Counted from the first letter of the stretch, positions 15,563-24,193 are shown. The stretch is DNA of 64,000 nucleotides from Labilibaculum sp041595635 (GCF_041595635.1 NZ_JBFHJW010000001.1:1-64000); one strand, 5' to 3'. The notes: generated from the letters alone by a model not told the origin. Program-made: numbers and translations.

Positions 15563-15949
15563 GACTGATTATGAACTCAATTTCAATTACCTGCAGCGGA
15601 AATAATTTGTGAATTCCCAAATCTTAAACATCCTTCAATCAATTTAATTCAAATTACAAAAGGAATCGGAATAAATGGGATCGTGGGCTGATGGCAAATT
15701 AAAGCACAAGTGTTTTTACCGCTTATTTGCAATGAATTTTCCATTCGAAGAATGAGAATGGAGTATTCATGCAAAAGAGAAAAATTATTCACAAAAACTC
15801 TTGTGCAATGATTTGTTGCCTTTATGCCGAAGTCTTTTTTAACCGCAGGCTTGTTTGAATTCAATTGAACATCTTTGTTGTTGATTTGGGATTACATTAA
15901 ACTAAAAATACTATTGATAGCCTTTTTATTTCTGGTGAATTTGATGTTT

Positions 15950-16564
15950 TCAATAGTACCAGTTTGTCTTTAAAAACAACTCTTTTTTAGCTTTTGATTC
16001 GTATTCTTCCACATTCTTGCGGATGTTATTTATTGATTCTTCATCTCTGTTGATATGAAATATTGTTTCGATATTTTGCAAGCTAGTTGAATCTATACTA
16101 TGGATTGAATTAATATATCTGAATTTTAAATCATTGTCAGTCAGTCTTGTGTTTTTAATTGTTATTATAATTACACAAAATAGGAGTGATGCTACAATGA
16201 TAATTGAGCTGATTTTCCAAAGTTTAAGATTATTAATTAGAGTATCTTTTTTCCAAATTTTAGGATGACATTTCTCTTTTTGAAAATTAGATTGTAAATC
16301 ACTAATTCGCTCTAAAAGTTCTTTGTTAGAGTCTTTAAGTTGCGGAAGAATCTGTTGAAATTCTTTTTGAGTACAATGAATTATGATTTTTTGCATCAAA
16401 ACTAAAAGATCATTTGTTGTAATTGTTTTATCTTTTTTTTCTGTTTCAGCAGGAGATTCAGCTTGGGCTGGAGAGATGTTTTGTTGCTCTAATTTTTTCT
16501 CAATAACAGAAACCTTCTTTTTGATTTCTTCAAACATGGCGCTAATAAAACTATTGTCATTCAT
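15950..16564 (-). CDS. Coiled-coil membrane protein of the mobilizable element
   Basis: 204 residues. Coiled-coil stretches (about 7-30 and 75-100) precede one transmembrane helix (about 117-137: ISSIIIVASLLFCVIIITI) and a hydrophilic C-terminus. No catalytic motif is seen. It follows the relaxase gene by 12 bases on the same strand and is the last gene of the mob operon. In Bacteroidota mobilizable elements small membrane proteins in this position often accompany the relaxase, so a role in docking the relaxosome to a coupling protein is plausible but unproven. Confidence 0.6.
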   Translation of the reverse strand: MNDNSFISAMFEEIKKKVSVIEKKLEQQNISPAQAESPAETEKKDKTITTNDLLVLMQKIIIHCTQKEFQQILPQLKDSNKELLERISDLQSNFQKEKCHPKIWKKDTLINNLKLWKISSIIIVASLLFCVIIITIKNTRLTDNDLKFRYINSIHSIDSTSLQNIETIFHINRDEESINNIRKNVEEYESKAKKELFLKTNWYY

Positions 16565-16576
16565 ATCTAATGATTT

Positions 16577-17491
16577 TTATCTTCTAAAACCTTTTTTCCT
16601 TTTTTTTCGCTTTTGTAATTTTTGTTTTAATAAACCGGCATCATATTCATTATTTACAGTTGTATTCAGGGTGTTGACTAAATCTTTCAATAAAATATGT
16701 TTTGATGTTGTGTTTGTCTTGTTTTGATAACTTGGTTTTGTTTGCAGATTCAATGACCATTCGTTTTGTTGCAGGCGGAAATTAATTTTGGAATAACTAA
16801 ACGATCTGTCAACCTTAGAGCCATTGAATTTATAACCGTTTTTACTAAAGAGAACTCCCTGAATTTTGTTTGTGCTTCCATTTTTTCTCAGTTCAATGCT
16901 AATTTCTGATTTCCAAAGTTCACTTTCTAGATCTAACCAATTTCTTGATTTAGAAATTGCAGACTGAAGAGTTCGATAGATTTCATATTTGGTTTTATCA
17001 GGTTCCCTTAGCCGGTATTCTTTTACATTCTCTTTCCCTGAAGCAATATATAAACCGTACCTTTTCGTCAGTTCAATACAAATTTTGGTGTTGCGCAGCT
17101 TTTCTTTTTTATCAGAGATTCGATTCCCATTATTATCAATACGGTTAATTATTAAGTGTATGTGTGGATGCTCAGTATCAAAGTGACGAACAATAATGTA
17201 TTGTGTATTTTCATATCCCATTTTTTTAAGATATTTCTGAGCCATATCAGTCATGAATTGATCCGTTAAACGGGCTTTGTCTTGTGCTGAAAAATCAAGT
17301 GAGATATGTGCTACTGGTTTCGATATATTTGGTTTCATTTTACTTTGTGTGATGAAACTTTGAATGATTGATGCCTTATCTTTTAAGCGAACACCTTTCC
17401 CATAAAGCAGGCTAGCATCTTTTTTTTCCAGAACATAGTTTATAGCTCCCTTAAAACCGCTTCCCTGAACAATTTTAGCAATCATTTTCAA
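16577..17491 (-). CDS. Relaxase / mobilization nuclease (MobB type)
   Basis: 304 residues; the N-terminal 170 or so form a Relaxase (PF03432-type) HUH nuclease. The metal-binding His triad is in HFDTEHPHIHLIINRID (His103/108/110/112), and candidate nucleophile tyrosines lie near the N-terminus (Tyr19, Tyr30). It would nick oriT and stay bound to the 5' end for transfer by a helper conjugative system, since no coupling or mating-pore genes are present. It overlaps the upstream RHH protein gene by 17 bases. The basic C-terminus (QKRKKRKKGFRR) probably binds DNA. Two ATGs (17491, 17485) are possible starts. Confidence 0.92.
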   Translation of the reverse strand: MKMIAKIVQGSGFKGAINYVLEKKDASLLYGKGVRLKDKASIIQSFITQSKMKPNISKPVAHISLDFSAQDKARLTDQFMTDMAQKYLKKMGYENTQYIIVRHFDTEHPHIHLIINRIDNNGNRISDKKEKLRNTKICIELTKRYGLYIASGKENVKEYRLREPDKTKYEIYRTLQSAISKSRNWLDLESELWKSEISIELRKNGSTNKIQGVLFSKNGYKFNGSKVDRSFSYSKINFRLQQNEWSLNLQTKPSYQNKTNTTSKHILLKDLVNTLNTTVNNEYDAGLLKQKLQKRKKRKKGFRR

Positions 17492-17837
17492 TTCGTTTAA
17501 TTAATCTATCCAAGTTTTTAGTCATGTTAATGCATTCACTATGTATATTTGAATAGCCTACAGTATTTGCTGTACGAGCAATTTGATTTATATTGTTTGC
17601 CATACCGCAAAGCTTACGAATGTATCCCATTAATTGAGGCGTAAGCCTTTGTTTTACCACAGAGGAACAAATACACCGCCGAATAAATTCGCTATGGTTA
17701 ATCCCTGCAAAATTGGCTTTGGCCTTCAGTGTATAAAATTCTTCTGTCGCCATTTTAACAGTTACTTTATAGTTCTTTTTTTCAGATAGACTTTTGCTTG
17801 GGCGGCCATTTGTATTTCTAATTTTTATTCTTTTCAT
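17475..17837 (-). CDS. Relaxosome protein, MobC-like ribbon-helix-helix
   Basis: 120 residues from MKRIKIRNTNGRPSKS. The RHH-like part (KVTVKMATEEFYTLKAKANF, then AGINHSEFIRRCI) is followed by the MobC signature (about 75-120: YIRKLCGMANNINQIARTAN). It binds oriT and helps the relaxase open the DNA. The frame is open upstream to 17909, but I place the start at 17837 because the extra part would lie across the candidate oriT inverted repeat (17880-17917) and is not family-like. It overlaps the relaxase gene, so the two are translationally coupled. Confidence 0.85.
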   Translation of the reverse strand: MKRIKIRNTNGRPSKSLSEKKNYKVTVKMATEEFYTLKAKANFAGINHSEFIRRCICSSVVKQRLTPQLMGYIRKLCGMANNINQIARTANTVGYSNIHSECINMTKNLDRLIKRIENDC

Positions 17838-17879
17838 ATCTGTTAGATTTATGAGACCGGCGGGATGTTTTGCCTCGAA

Positions 17880-17917
17880 GAGCAAGGTTTTGGTCAGACC
17901 AAAACACAAACTTGCTC
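17880..17917. other. Candidate origin of transfer (oriT)
   Basis: Nested inverted repeats just upstream of the mob genes: outer GAGCAAG (17880-17886) / CTTGCTC (17911-17917) and inner GTTTTGGT (17887-17894) / ACCAAAAC (17898-17905) around CAG. Position between the mobilization genes and the rest of the element, plus the strong dyad, fits an oriT recognised by the RHH protein and relaxase. The nick site cannot be fixed from sequence alone. Confidence 0.55.
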
Positions 17918-17946
17918 CTCAGAAAAACTGTAGGTGTCCTGAAATC

Positions 17947-18672
17947 TTAAATTCTCCTGCTTTCACCATGCAAAGTGATGAAGTTGAACATCATTCTCAA
18001 ACGGTCACCGATCATGCTGCCATAAAATTCATCAGTCGAAAGCGTATTCAGAGTAAAATTTGAAGTGCCATGAGTTAGAGTTCCAAAATCACTTCTCAGA
18101 CTCAATAATTCGGATATGGGACGAATAATATTTCCATAATCCTGAACTGTTTTTGATTCACGTCCAAATTCATCAATAATTATTGGACGACGAGTAAAAT
18201 GACTGGCAGATTTTTTCCGGATCTGTTCTTGTAATTCTATAGATTTGATAAACAAAAGCAGGGGATAGTTGAGACAGTACTTTCTTATAATATGATTGTG
18301 AAGCATGGAATAAGTTTCAAGAAGTATGGTTTTTCCACATCCATATTTTCCTTGCAGTAAAATTCCTTTGTTTAAATTTCCTGCAAAAGCAGTATTATTG
18401 GTTGAGTAATAGTGAAGTTGCTGTATTGCTGGTTCGTTGTTTTTATCGATAACAAAGCTTCTGTTTTGGTGTCGTTTCTGTAAGCAAGCAGTTCCGAACA
18501 TGACAAACAAGTTTCGAAATTCGGAATACTTGAATGGCAGAAGGAAGCGTCGTTGCCGAATTTTATTCTTTTCATCAGCAATAATTTCTTTAGCATCATT
18601 TTGTAATGCTTCAATAGAACCCTGTCTAATCGAAATCGCTTCCTGTGTGGACAAATCCCTTTTTCTTTCCAT
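17947..18672 (-). CDS. DnaC-like AAA+ ATPase of the mobilizable element
   Basis: 241 residues. Walker A is GKYGCGKT (108-115) and Walker B is PIIIDEFG (163-170), followed by an arginine-rich sensor region ending GDRLRMMFNF. The length and motif spacing fit DnaC/IstB-type helicase loaders. In Bacteroidota mobilizable elements such a protein pairs with a small winged-helix replication protein, here encoded just upstream with a 47-base overlap. Its likely task is loading the host helicase during replication of the excised or transferred form. No transposase is adjacent, so an IstB role is unlikely. Confidence 0.75.
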   Translation of the reverse strand: MERKRDLSTQEAISIRQGSIEALQNDAKEIIADEKNKIRQRRFLLPFKYSEFRNLFVMFGTACLQKRHQNRSFVIDKNNEPAIQQLHYYSTNNTAFAGNLNKGILLQGKYGCGKTILLETYSMLHNHIIRKYCLNYPLLLFIKSIELQEQIRKKSASHFTRRPIIIDEFGRESKTVQDYGNIIRPISELLSLRSDFGTLTHGTSNFTLNTLSTDEFYGSMIGDRLRMMFNFITLHGESRRI

Positions 18673-19024
18673 TTGAATTCATCTTTAAGTTTTTATCTAT
18701 AGTCTTATTATTAATATAGTAGGGCGAGGATTTAAGTTTGGGTTTAGGTGTCAGAATCTGATACTTAGTTTTAACCCTATAACCACCCCCAGGAATATAG
18801 TTTAGCAGTTCAGCATCTTTCAATCTTTCTCGGGCAGATTTCAACACTTGTAGTGATATATTGACATTAGCTGCCATACGTTTGTCTGCAAATTCAATCC
18901 ACTTTGCCCAAAAAGAACGGTTTGCTAAATGAATCAGGAAAAAGTACAAACGAGTTTCATTTCCGGTAAAATTCTTCTGTTCATCTACTCGCCAAAAATG
19001 GTTTAATAATTCAAACAGATTCAT
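18626..19024 (-). CDS. Winged-helix replication-type protein (132 aa)
   Basis: 132 residues beginning MNLFELLNHFWRVDEQKNFT. The N-terminal 85 residues look like a DnaD-like/winged-helix domain of replication proteins (TRLYFFLIHLANRSFWAKWI, then MAANVNISLQVLKSARERL). The C-terminus is Lys/Ser-rich and disordered. Its frame overlaps the DnaC-like gene by 47 bases and the upstream HTH gene by 4, so the three are one operon. A replication-initiator or primosome role follows from the neighbour pairing; family membership is inferred from pattern only. Confidence 0.6.
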   Translation of the reverse strand: MNLFELLNHFWRVDEQKNFTGNETRLYFFLIHLANRSFWAKWIEFADKRMAANVNISLQVLKSARERLKDAELLNYIPGGGYRVKTKYQILTPKPKLKSSPYYINNKTIDKNLKMNSNGKKKGFVHTGSDFD

Positions 19025-19374
19025 CTTCGGATACCTTTAGACCGTTTCCTGAATTCTATTTTTGCCTCATTTTCAATTTCTATCATCGTTTTCTTTTTTC
19101 CCTTAGTGATCCATTTCAATAGTTCATCTTCAAAAAAGTATAGTTTTTTTCCATTCTTGTAGCAGGGGATCTGGCGCTTTTGAACCATTGAATAAATGGT
19201 TTGTTTTGCTTTGCCAATGATATGACTGGCTTCATCAATCCCAACAGGGATACGTCTTTTTGGAGTAATAGGAGTCTGACTCTTCTCAATAAGAAGTTTT
19301 AGTTTTTCTACTTCATCTACCAGGTGAGCAATGGCTTTCGGTAAATTGTCAAAAGAAATTTCATCTGTATTCAT
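19021..19374 (-). CDS. Excisionase-like HTH protein (117 aa)
   Basis: 117 residues: an N-terminal coiled coil (10-35), then a MerR-like HTH_17/excisionase domain (about 43-92: PVGIDEASHIIGKAKQTIYS, then MVQKRQIPCYKNGKKLYFF) and a basic tail. Proteins of this type in mobile elements act as directionality factors or as activators of the mobilization operon. It overlaps the downstream replication gene by 4 bases and lies 114 bases from the membrane protein gene upstream, so it probably leads the mob/replication operon. Confidence 0.8.
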   Translation of the reverse strand: MNTDEISFDNLPKAIAHLVDEVEKLKLLIEKSQTPITPKRRIPVGIDEASHIIGKAKQTIYSMVQKRQIPCYKNGKKLYFFEDELLKWITKGKKKTMIEIENEAKIEFRKRSKGIRR

Positions 19375-19488
19375 AACGATTGTTGTTTATGGTTATGATG
19401 CAAATGAAACATGTGTTTTTACTGTGTTTCAGTACACAGAGAAAAACACAATAAAAACACAAAAAATAGTAATGAATGTTTGTTGTTA

Positions 19489-20163
19489 TTATTCCCTAAG
19501 GACTTTTCTGATTTTGATGATTCCTTTTTGTTCATCATCTTTCAGATGACTTTTTATGGTATAAATCTCCACTTCTTTTAGCTGATTTTCAAATACAGTT
19601 TTAAGGAAAGAAGAAACCTCTTCTTGTTTTCCTACCTTAAAATGTTTCCAGATATTCCATCCAAAATGGTAGAAGTCAAGGTTTGATAAACCATCTATTA
19701 TTAGTGGTTTTATATCTTGTAAAGAATGCTTTTCTGCATACAAAGTTACATATTTGCAAAGTAAATCCAGATCTTCATCAGAGCAGTAAGCAGCAAATTC
19801 TTTTTGGATATATTTAATGGCAATTTTCTTTTTAATTTGGGAATTCTGATCATTCAGTTTTTGTTGTTCAATTCTTATTTTTTCAAGATTCTTCGAAATA
19901 TTTGAATTCTTATTGGATAGAATTATTGATTCCTTTTTCCGAAAAAATAAGTTGACAATAGCAGAGTAAAGACTATCAAGGAAGATGGCAATTAAAACAT
20001 AGGCTATAATTCCTAAGAGTATAAAAATCCAAAATATTGTATTGGCAGTAAAGCTATCTGTACCAATATTAATTACAAATATTCTCGCAACACTTCCCAA
20101 TATTAGGCAACCGAATAGGACCAAAGAGAATATAAGGATATGTTCGAGATATTTTGGATGCAT
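19489..20163 (-). CDS. Two-helix membrane protein with coiled coil, unknown function
   Basis: 224 residues. Two transmembrane helices (about 8-30 and 42-65) are followed by a coiled coil (about 78-115) and a cytoplasmic helical domain (115-224). I recognise no family. It lies between the integrase (22 bases upstream) and the excisionase-like gene, on the same strand, in a position where mobile elements often carry accessory or immunity genes. Nothing in it suggests an enzymatic function. Confidence 0.6.
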   Translation of the reverse strand: MHPKYLEHILIFSLVLFGCLILGSVARIFVINIGTDSFTANTIFWIFILLGIIAYVLIAIFLDSLYSAIVNLFFRKKESIILSNKNSNISKNLEKIRIEQQKLNDQNSQIKKKIAIKYIQKEFAAYCSDEDLDLLCKYVTLYAEKHSLQDIKPLIIDGLSNLDFYHFGWNIWKHFKVGKQEEVSSFLKTVFENQLKEVEIYTIKSHLKDDEQKGIIKIRKVLRE

Positions 20164-20185
20164 CCTTAAATATAAACAATAATAA

Positions 20186-21445
20186 CTAAAGGTTTATATT
20201 TTCGATACCATCTAATTTTATTGCCTGTGTTGCTTTGTTTTTCTTTTCGTCTATTACTTTGGCGTAAACCTGTGTTGTTTTCACATTTGTGTGGCCAAGC
20301 ATTTTACTTACAGTGTAGATGTCAGTTCCATTGCTTAATTGTAAGGTGGCAAATGTATGACGAAAGCAATGAAAAGTGATTTTCTTTTTAATTCCTGCAG
20401 CTTTTATCCAATTTTTGAGAGGTCGAGAAATCCAGGAAGGATCAGGCAAATCTTCGAAAATAAATTTATTGGGTCGTCCGGGTTTCCCGCACAGTTGTAG
20501 AGCTTGTTCTGATATAGGCATGTACTCAACACCTTTCGTTTTTTGTTGGGTAAAATGAAGTCTTGCTTGTTTCTCTTCTATGCTAATTTCTCTCCACCTG
20601 AGGTTTTGAATATCAATATGCCTTAATCCGGTAAGAGCAGAGAATAGAGCAGCTCTTTTAAGAACATCTCGCTCGCAGGGAGTTGCAACAAGTTTATTTA
20701 GTTCTTTTATAGTTAAATATTCACGACGAGACTCCTGATCTTGAATCCCTTTAATTTTAGCAGATAAATCGTTTTCCAGATATCCTTCAATAAAGGCTTG
20801 TTTAAGGGCTGCTTTGAATACTGAAAAATAGGTTGCAGCAGTATTATGAGAGATAGTTCCGTTTTTAAAGCCTCCCATTGGTGCTGTGAAAAGGAAAAGT
20901 CTAAAGTCTTCAGCTGTAGCAATATTTAATTGCGAGAACAAAATAATATCTCCTGCAAATATTTGTAGAAGTTCATGGGTACGTTGCCAATTAACCTGAA
21001 TGGATTTGGAACTATTGGCATGACGTTTAAAAATTAGTTTTTCAAAATATTCAACGAAGTTATGTTGTGATCGTTCTTTCTGCTCAGCTCTTGCACTTTC
21101 TGTATCATTATATAAATCTGCATGGTCATATTCTCGCTGGCGTAGTTTTCGAACACCATCTGCGTACAATATACTTTCTGTATCAATTTCGCTGCGGCAT
21201 ATAATTATGCCATTGTCGTCTCGCTTGGGTTTGTATGTTTTTTTACCATCGGGATTGGTTCGGGCAATCCTCTTTTTATCCCATTCAACGGTAGTAACAT
21301 TTCTGTTCAGATATTCCCGAATACGTTGAGGCTTTGTTTTGCCTGGTACAAGTACCGGGTAACTTTCTAAATAAATATACCATTCTTCTCGATCATCTGC
21401 TTTGCGAAGCCTAACTGTTACTTTTGTTTTTGAAAGTTGTTTCAT
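20186..21445 (-). CDS. Tyrosine recombinase / integrase
   Basis: 419 residues with the layout of Bacteroidota element integrases: an Arm-DNA-binding region (1-110), a SAM-like core-binding domain (about 125-230), then the catalytic domain. Active-site residues visible are Arg275 (LTGLRH), His359 and Arg362 (HCFRHTF), His385 (LGHTN) and the nucleophile Tyr394 (TQVYAKV). It would integrate and excise the roughly 6 kb element. It overlaps the upstream HTH gene by 4 bases. The catalytic set is complete, so it is probably active. Confidence 0.93.
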   Translation of the reverse strand: MKQLSKTKVTVRLRKADDREEWYIYLESYPVLVPGKTKPQRIREYLNRNVTTVEWDKKRIARTNPDGKKTYKPKRDDNGIIICRSEIDTESILYADGVRKLRQREYDHADLYNDTESARAEQKERSQHNFVEYFEKLIFKRHANSSKSIQVNWQRTHELLQIFAGDIILFSQLNIATAEDFRLFLFTAPMGGFKNGTISHNTAATYFSVFKAALKQAFIEGYLENDLSAKIKGIQDQESRREYLTIKELNKLVATPCERDVLKRAALFSALTGLRHIDIQNLRWREISIEEKQARLHFTQQKTKGVEYMPISEQALQLCGKPGRPNKFIFEDLPDPSWISRPLKNWIKAAGIKKKITFHCFRHTFATLQLSNGTDIYTVSKMLGHTNVKTTQVYAKVIDEKKNKATQAIKLDGIENINL

Positions 21446-22032
21446 GAAGATGAATTTTTCTTGCCCTTGTAAATATTATCTATTTCAGATTTAGGAGCAT
21501 AAACATATTTTCCAATTTGACGAATAGGAATTGAAAACTTCCGAATGTGTTTATAGACTGAACTATCGGATATTCCAAATTTTTTAGAGATTTCACCAAT
21601 TGTATAACAATCTTCAGGTTCAAGACGATATAGTTTTACTGTTGGCGATTTATTTTCTTCAAACGTATCTTTTCGAAAAGAAAACATTTTTTCCAAGATA
21701 GAACGATCTATTCGAATTAGGCGAGTACCTAAATTGATCGCAGGGATTGTTCCTTGACGTATATGTCTGTAAAGTGTGCTTTTCGTTACTCCAAAAAGAT
21801 TGATTGCTTCACGCACAGAAAGGTATTTACGATTATCTGGAATTTTATTAGCAATAGCTTCTAATTGTTCTTTCTTTTTGAGTTGAGCTTTTCTTTTTCT
21901 ATAGGCAATATTAGTACAGTTCCTTGAGCAATGAATAGAATTTACTGTTTTTGGAGTAAATGATTTTCCACAGATAGCACATTGTTTTTGAATTTTCGTA
22001 GTTGTCATTTCGTCATCGTTTAAGTGCCACAA
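21442..22032 (-). CDS. Zinc-finger protein with two excisionase-like HTH domains
   Basis: 196 residues. The N-terminus has a Cys-rich finger (CAICGKSFTPKTVNSIHCSR then NC). Two successive HTH_17 domains follow: YLSVREAINLFGVTKSTLYR (about 70-120) and YTIGEISKKFGISDSSVYKH (about 142-190). Start may be 22032 or the ATG eight codons in (MTTTKIQK). Such double-HTH proteins directly upstream of and overlapping int are found in Bacteroidota integrative elements and may control integration direction. Imperfect direct repeats upstream (22005-22078) may be its binding sites. Confidence 0.8.
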   Translation of the reverse strand: MWHLNDDEMTTTKIQKQCAICGKSFTPKTVNSIHCSRNCTNIAYRKRKAQLKKKEQLEAIANKIPDNRKYLSVREAINLFGVTKSTLYRHIRQGTIPAINLGTRLIRIDRSILEKMFSFRKDTFEENKSPTVKLYRLEPEDCYTIGEISKKFGISDSSVYKHIRKFSIPIRQIGKYVYAPKSEIDNIYKGKKNSSS

Positions 22033-22078
22033 TTTTTATTAAGTACTCATAAGTGCCATTTCATCACTAATTAAGTTC
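22005..22078 (-). repeat. Imperfect direct repeats upstream of the integrase operon
   Basis: On the minus strand, GGAACTTAATTAGTGATGAA and GGCACTTAAACGATGACGAA share a register of about 26 bases, with a third short copy GGCACTTA between. One copy overlaps the first codons of the double-HTH gene. They may be operator or integrase arm sites at the element end; I could not match them to the other end. Confidence 0.35.
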
Positions 22079-22145
22079 CGGTATTATTATGGTACAAATA
22101 TAGCTCAAAATATAGTAAAAATCCAATATTTTTAAAAAGTGAATA

Positions 22146-22190
22146 AAAAGAAAAACCCCAGTAAAACATTGTTTTACTGGGGTTTAGTTA
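22146..22190 (-). terminator. dnaK terminator
   Basis: A 15-bp perfect stem AAACCCCAGTAAAAC (22153-22167) with its complement (22171-22185) around ATT, T-rich on both strands. It ends dnaK and may also stop transcription from the island. Confidence 0.9.
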
Positions 22191-22217
22191 TTTTTGACTA
22201 TTGTCTATAATAGTAGC

Positions 22218-24122
22218 TTACTTAACTTCTTCGAAATCTACATCAGTAACTTCGTCATCTTTTTTTGCATCCGCAGTAGCGTGAGCTTCTCCACCAGGTT
22301 GACCTGCTTGGGCATCTTGTGCCTGAGCATTGTACATTTCCTGAGATGCAGCTTGGAATACAGTGTTTAATTCTTCAACCGCAGCATTACATGCATCAAC
22401 ATCCTGAGCTTTGTGAGCTTCTTTTAACTTGGTTAAAGCAGTTTCGATAGGTTGCTTTTTGTCAGCTGGAAGTTTATCGCCGATTTCTTTCAACTGTTTT
22501 TCAGTTTGGAAAATCATGCTGTCAGCTTTGTTCAAAGCATCTACTTTTTCTTTTGCTTGGTTATCGGCTGCCTCATTGGCTTTAGCTTCTTCTCTCATTC
22601 TTTGGATTTCTGAATCAGATAATCCTGAAGATGCCTCGATACGAATATTTTGCTCTTTTCCTGTTCCTTTGTCTTTTGCAGATACATTTAAGATACCATT
22701 CGCATCAATATCAAAAGTAACTTCGATTTGAGGAATTCCACGAGGTGCTGGTGGAATGCTATCCAAATGGAAACGACCAATTGTTTTGTTACCATTTGCC
22801 ATTGGACGCTCACCCTGAAGAATATGAATTTCTACAGAAGGCTGATTATCAGCAGCAGTTGTAAAAGTTTCAGTTTTCTTAGTAGGAATCGTAGTGTTCG
22901 ACTCAATTAATTTAGTCATAACGCTACCCATTGTTTCAATACCCAAAGAAAGAGGAGTAACATCCAAAAGAAGTACATCTTTTACCTCACCGGTAAGAAC
23001 ACCACCTTGAATTGCAGCACCAACTGCAACAACTTCATCAGGATTAACACCTTTCGAAGGAGTTTTTCCGAAGAAATCTTGAACGATATTTTGAATTGCT
23101 GGAATACGAGTCGAACCACCTACTAAAATTACTTCGTTGATATCTGAAGTAGAAACTCCTGCATCTTTCAACGCCAATTTACATGGCTCAAGAACTGCTT
23201 GAATTAGTTTATCAGACAATTGCTCGAATTGAGCACGTGATAATGACTTAACAAGGTGTTTGGGAATCCCGTCAACTGGCATAATATAAGGCAAGTTGAT
23301 TTCTGTGCTAGTAGAACTAGAAAGCTCAACTTTTGCTTTTTCGGCAGCTTCTTTTAAACGTTGAAGAGCCATAGGATCTTTACGTAGATCGATGTTTTCA
23401 TCTTTTAAGAATTCATCAGCCAACCAGTCGATAATTACTTGATCGAAATCATCACCACCAAGGTGAGTATCACCGTTAGTAGATTTAACTTCGAATACAC
23501 CGTCGCCTAACTCCAAAACAGAGATATCGAAAGTACCACCACCAAGGTCAAAAACAGCAATTTTCATGTCCTGATCTTTCTTGTCAAGACCATAGGCTAA
23601 AGATGCCGCTGTTGGCTCGTTGATAATTCTTTTTACTGTAAGACCAGCAATTTCTCCAGCTTCTTTAGTAGCTTGACGTTGTGCATCGTTAAAGTAAGCA
23701 GGAACGGTAATAACCGCTTCAGTTACCTCTTGTCCTAGATAATCTTCAGCAGTTTTCTTCATTTTTTGAAGAACCATAGCTGAGATTTCTTGTGGTGAAT
23801 ATTTACGATCATCGATCTCAACACGTGGAGTGTTGTTATCTCCTTTGATTACTTTATAAGGAACACGACCAATTTCTTTTGTTACTTTGTCGTAGCTTTC
23901 TCCCATAAACCTTTTGATAGAAGAAATTGTTTTTGTTGGATTTGTAATAGCCTGACGTTTTGCAGGATCCCCAACTTTTCTTTCCCCATTTTCTATAAAA
24001 GCAACAATTGATGGTGTTGTTCTTTTACCTTCGCTATTAGGAATAACAACAGGCTCGTTACCCTCCATTACAGAAACACAAGAGTTGGTTGTTCCTAAGT
24101 CAATTCCAATTATTTTACCCAT
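22218..24122 (-). CDS. dnaK: Molecular chaperone DnaK (Hsp70)
   Basis: 634 residues, full length. The ATPase domain (1-380) shows GIDLGTTNSCV at the start, the phosphate-2 signature IAVFDLGGGTFDIS and the adenosine motif VILVGGSTRIPAI. The substrate domain (about 390-510) begins with the linker VLLLDVTPLSLGIE, and a helical lid follows, ending in an acidic DEVTDVDFEEVK tail. It folds client proteins with DnaJ and GrpE, whose genes are not in this window. It marks the right-hand boundary of the island. A candidate -24/-12-like site lies upstream at 24194-24208. Confidence 0.99.
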   Translation of the reverse strand: MGKIIGIDLGTTNSCVSVMEGNEPVVIPNSEGKRTTPSIVAFIENGERKVGDPAKRQAITNPTKTISSIKRFMGESYDKVTKEIGRVPYKVIKGDNNTPRVEIDDRKYSPQEISAMVLQKMKKTAEDYLGQEVTEAVITVPAYFNDAQRQATKEAGEIAGLTVKRIINEPTAASLAYGLDKKDQDMKIAVFDLGGGTFDISVLELGDGVFEVKSTNGDTHLGGDDFDQVIIDWLADEFLKDENIDLRKDPMALQRLKEAAEKAKVELSSSTSTEINLPYIMPVDGIPKHLVKSLSRAQFEQLSDKLIQAVLEPCKLALKDAGVSTSDINEVILVGGSTRIPAIQNIVQDFFGKTPSKGVNPDEVVAVGAAIQGGVLTGEVKDVLLLDVTPLSLGIETMGSVMTKLIESNTTIPTKKTETFTTAADNQPSVEIHILQGERPMANGNKTIGRFHLDSIPPAPRGIPQIEVTFDIDANGILNVSAKDKGTGKEQNIRIEASSGLSDSEIQRMREEAKANEAADNQAKEKVDALNKADSMIFQTEKQLKEIGDKLPADKKQPIETALTKLKEAHKAQDVDACNAAVEELNTVFQAASQEMYNAQAQDAQAGQPGGEAHATADAKKDDEVTDVDFEEVK

Positions 24123-24193
24123 TTTTAGTATTTATTTAATGTTCTAAATTGTATTAATTGTTTGGGATGTTTATTTCATCCGCCCTCAAATTA

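Larger units (their letters stand above)
15117..15949. other. Intergenic region with repeat, palindrome and terminator
   Basis: No gene is supported in these 830 bases. It holds the second copy of the dispersed repeat (about 15122-15173), a perfect dyad ATGCAC-AC-GTGCAT (15355-15368) inside a wider TTTAAT...ATTAAA frame, and a terminator (15531-15562). One edge of the mobilizable element should lie in its right part, but I could not find an attachment repeat. Confidence 0.55.

Noticed and set aside
15649..15864. Minus-strand frame of 71 codons left of the mobilizable element
   Set aside because: No recognisable motif, no operon link to the mob genes and composition like the surrounding non-coding DNA.
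17838..17909. N-terminal extension of the MobC-like gene (24 extra codons)
   Set aside because: It runs across the candidate oriT palindrome and lacks family-like sequence; the ATG at 17837 gives the normal start.
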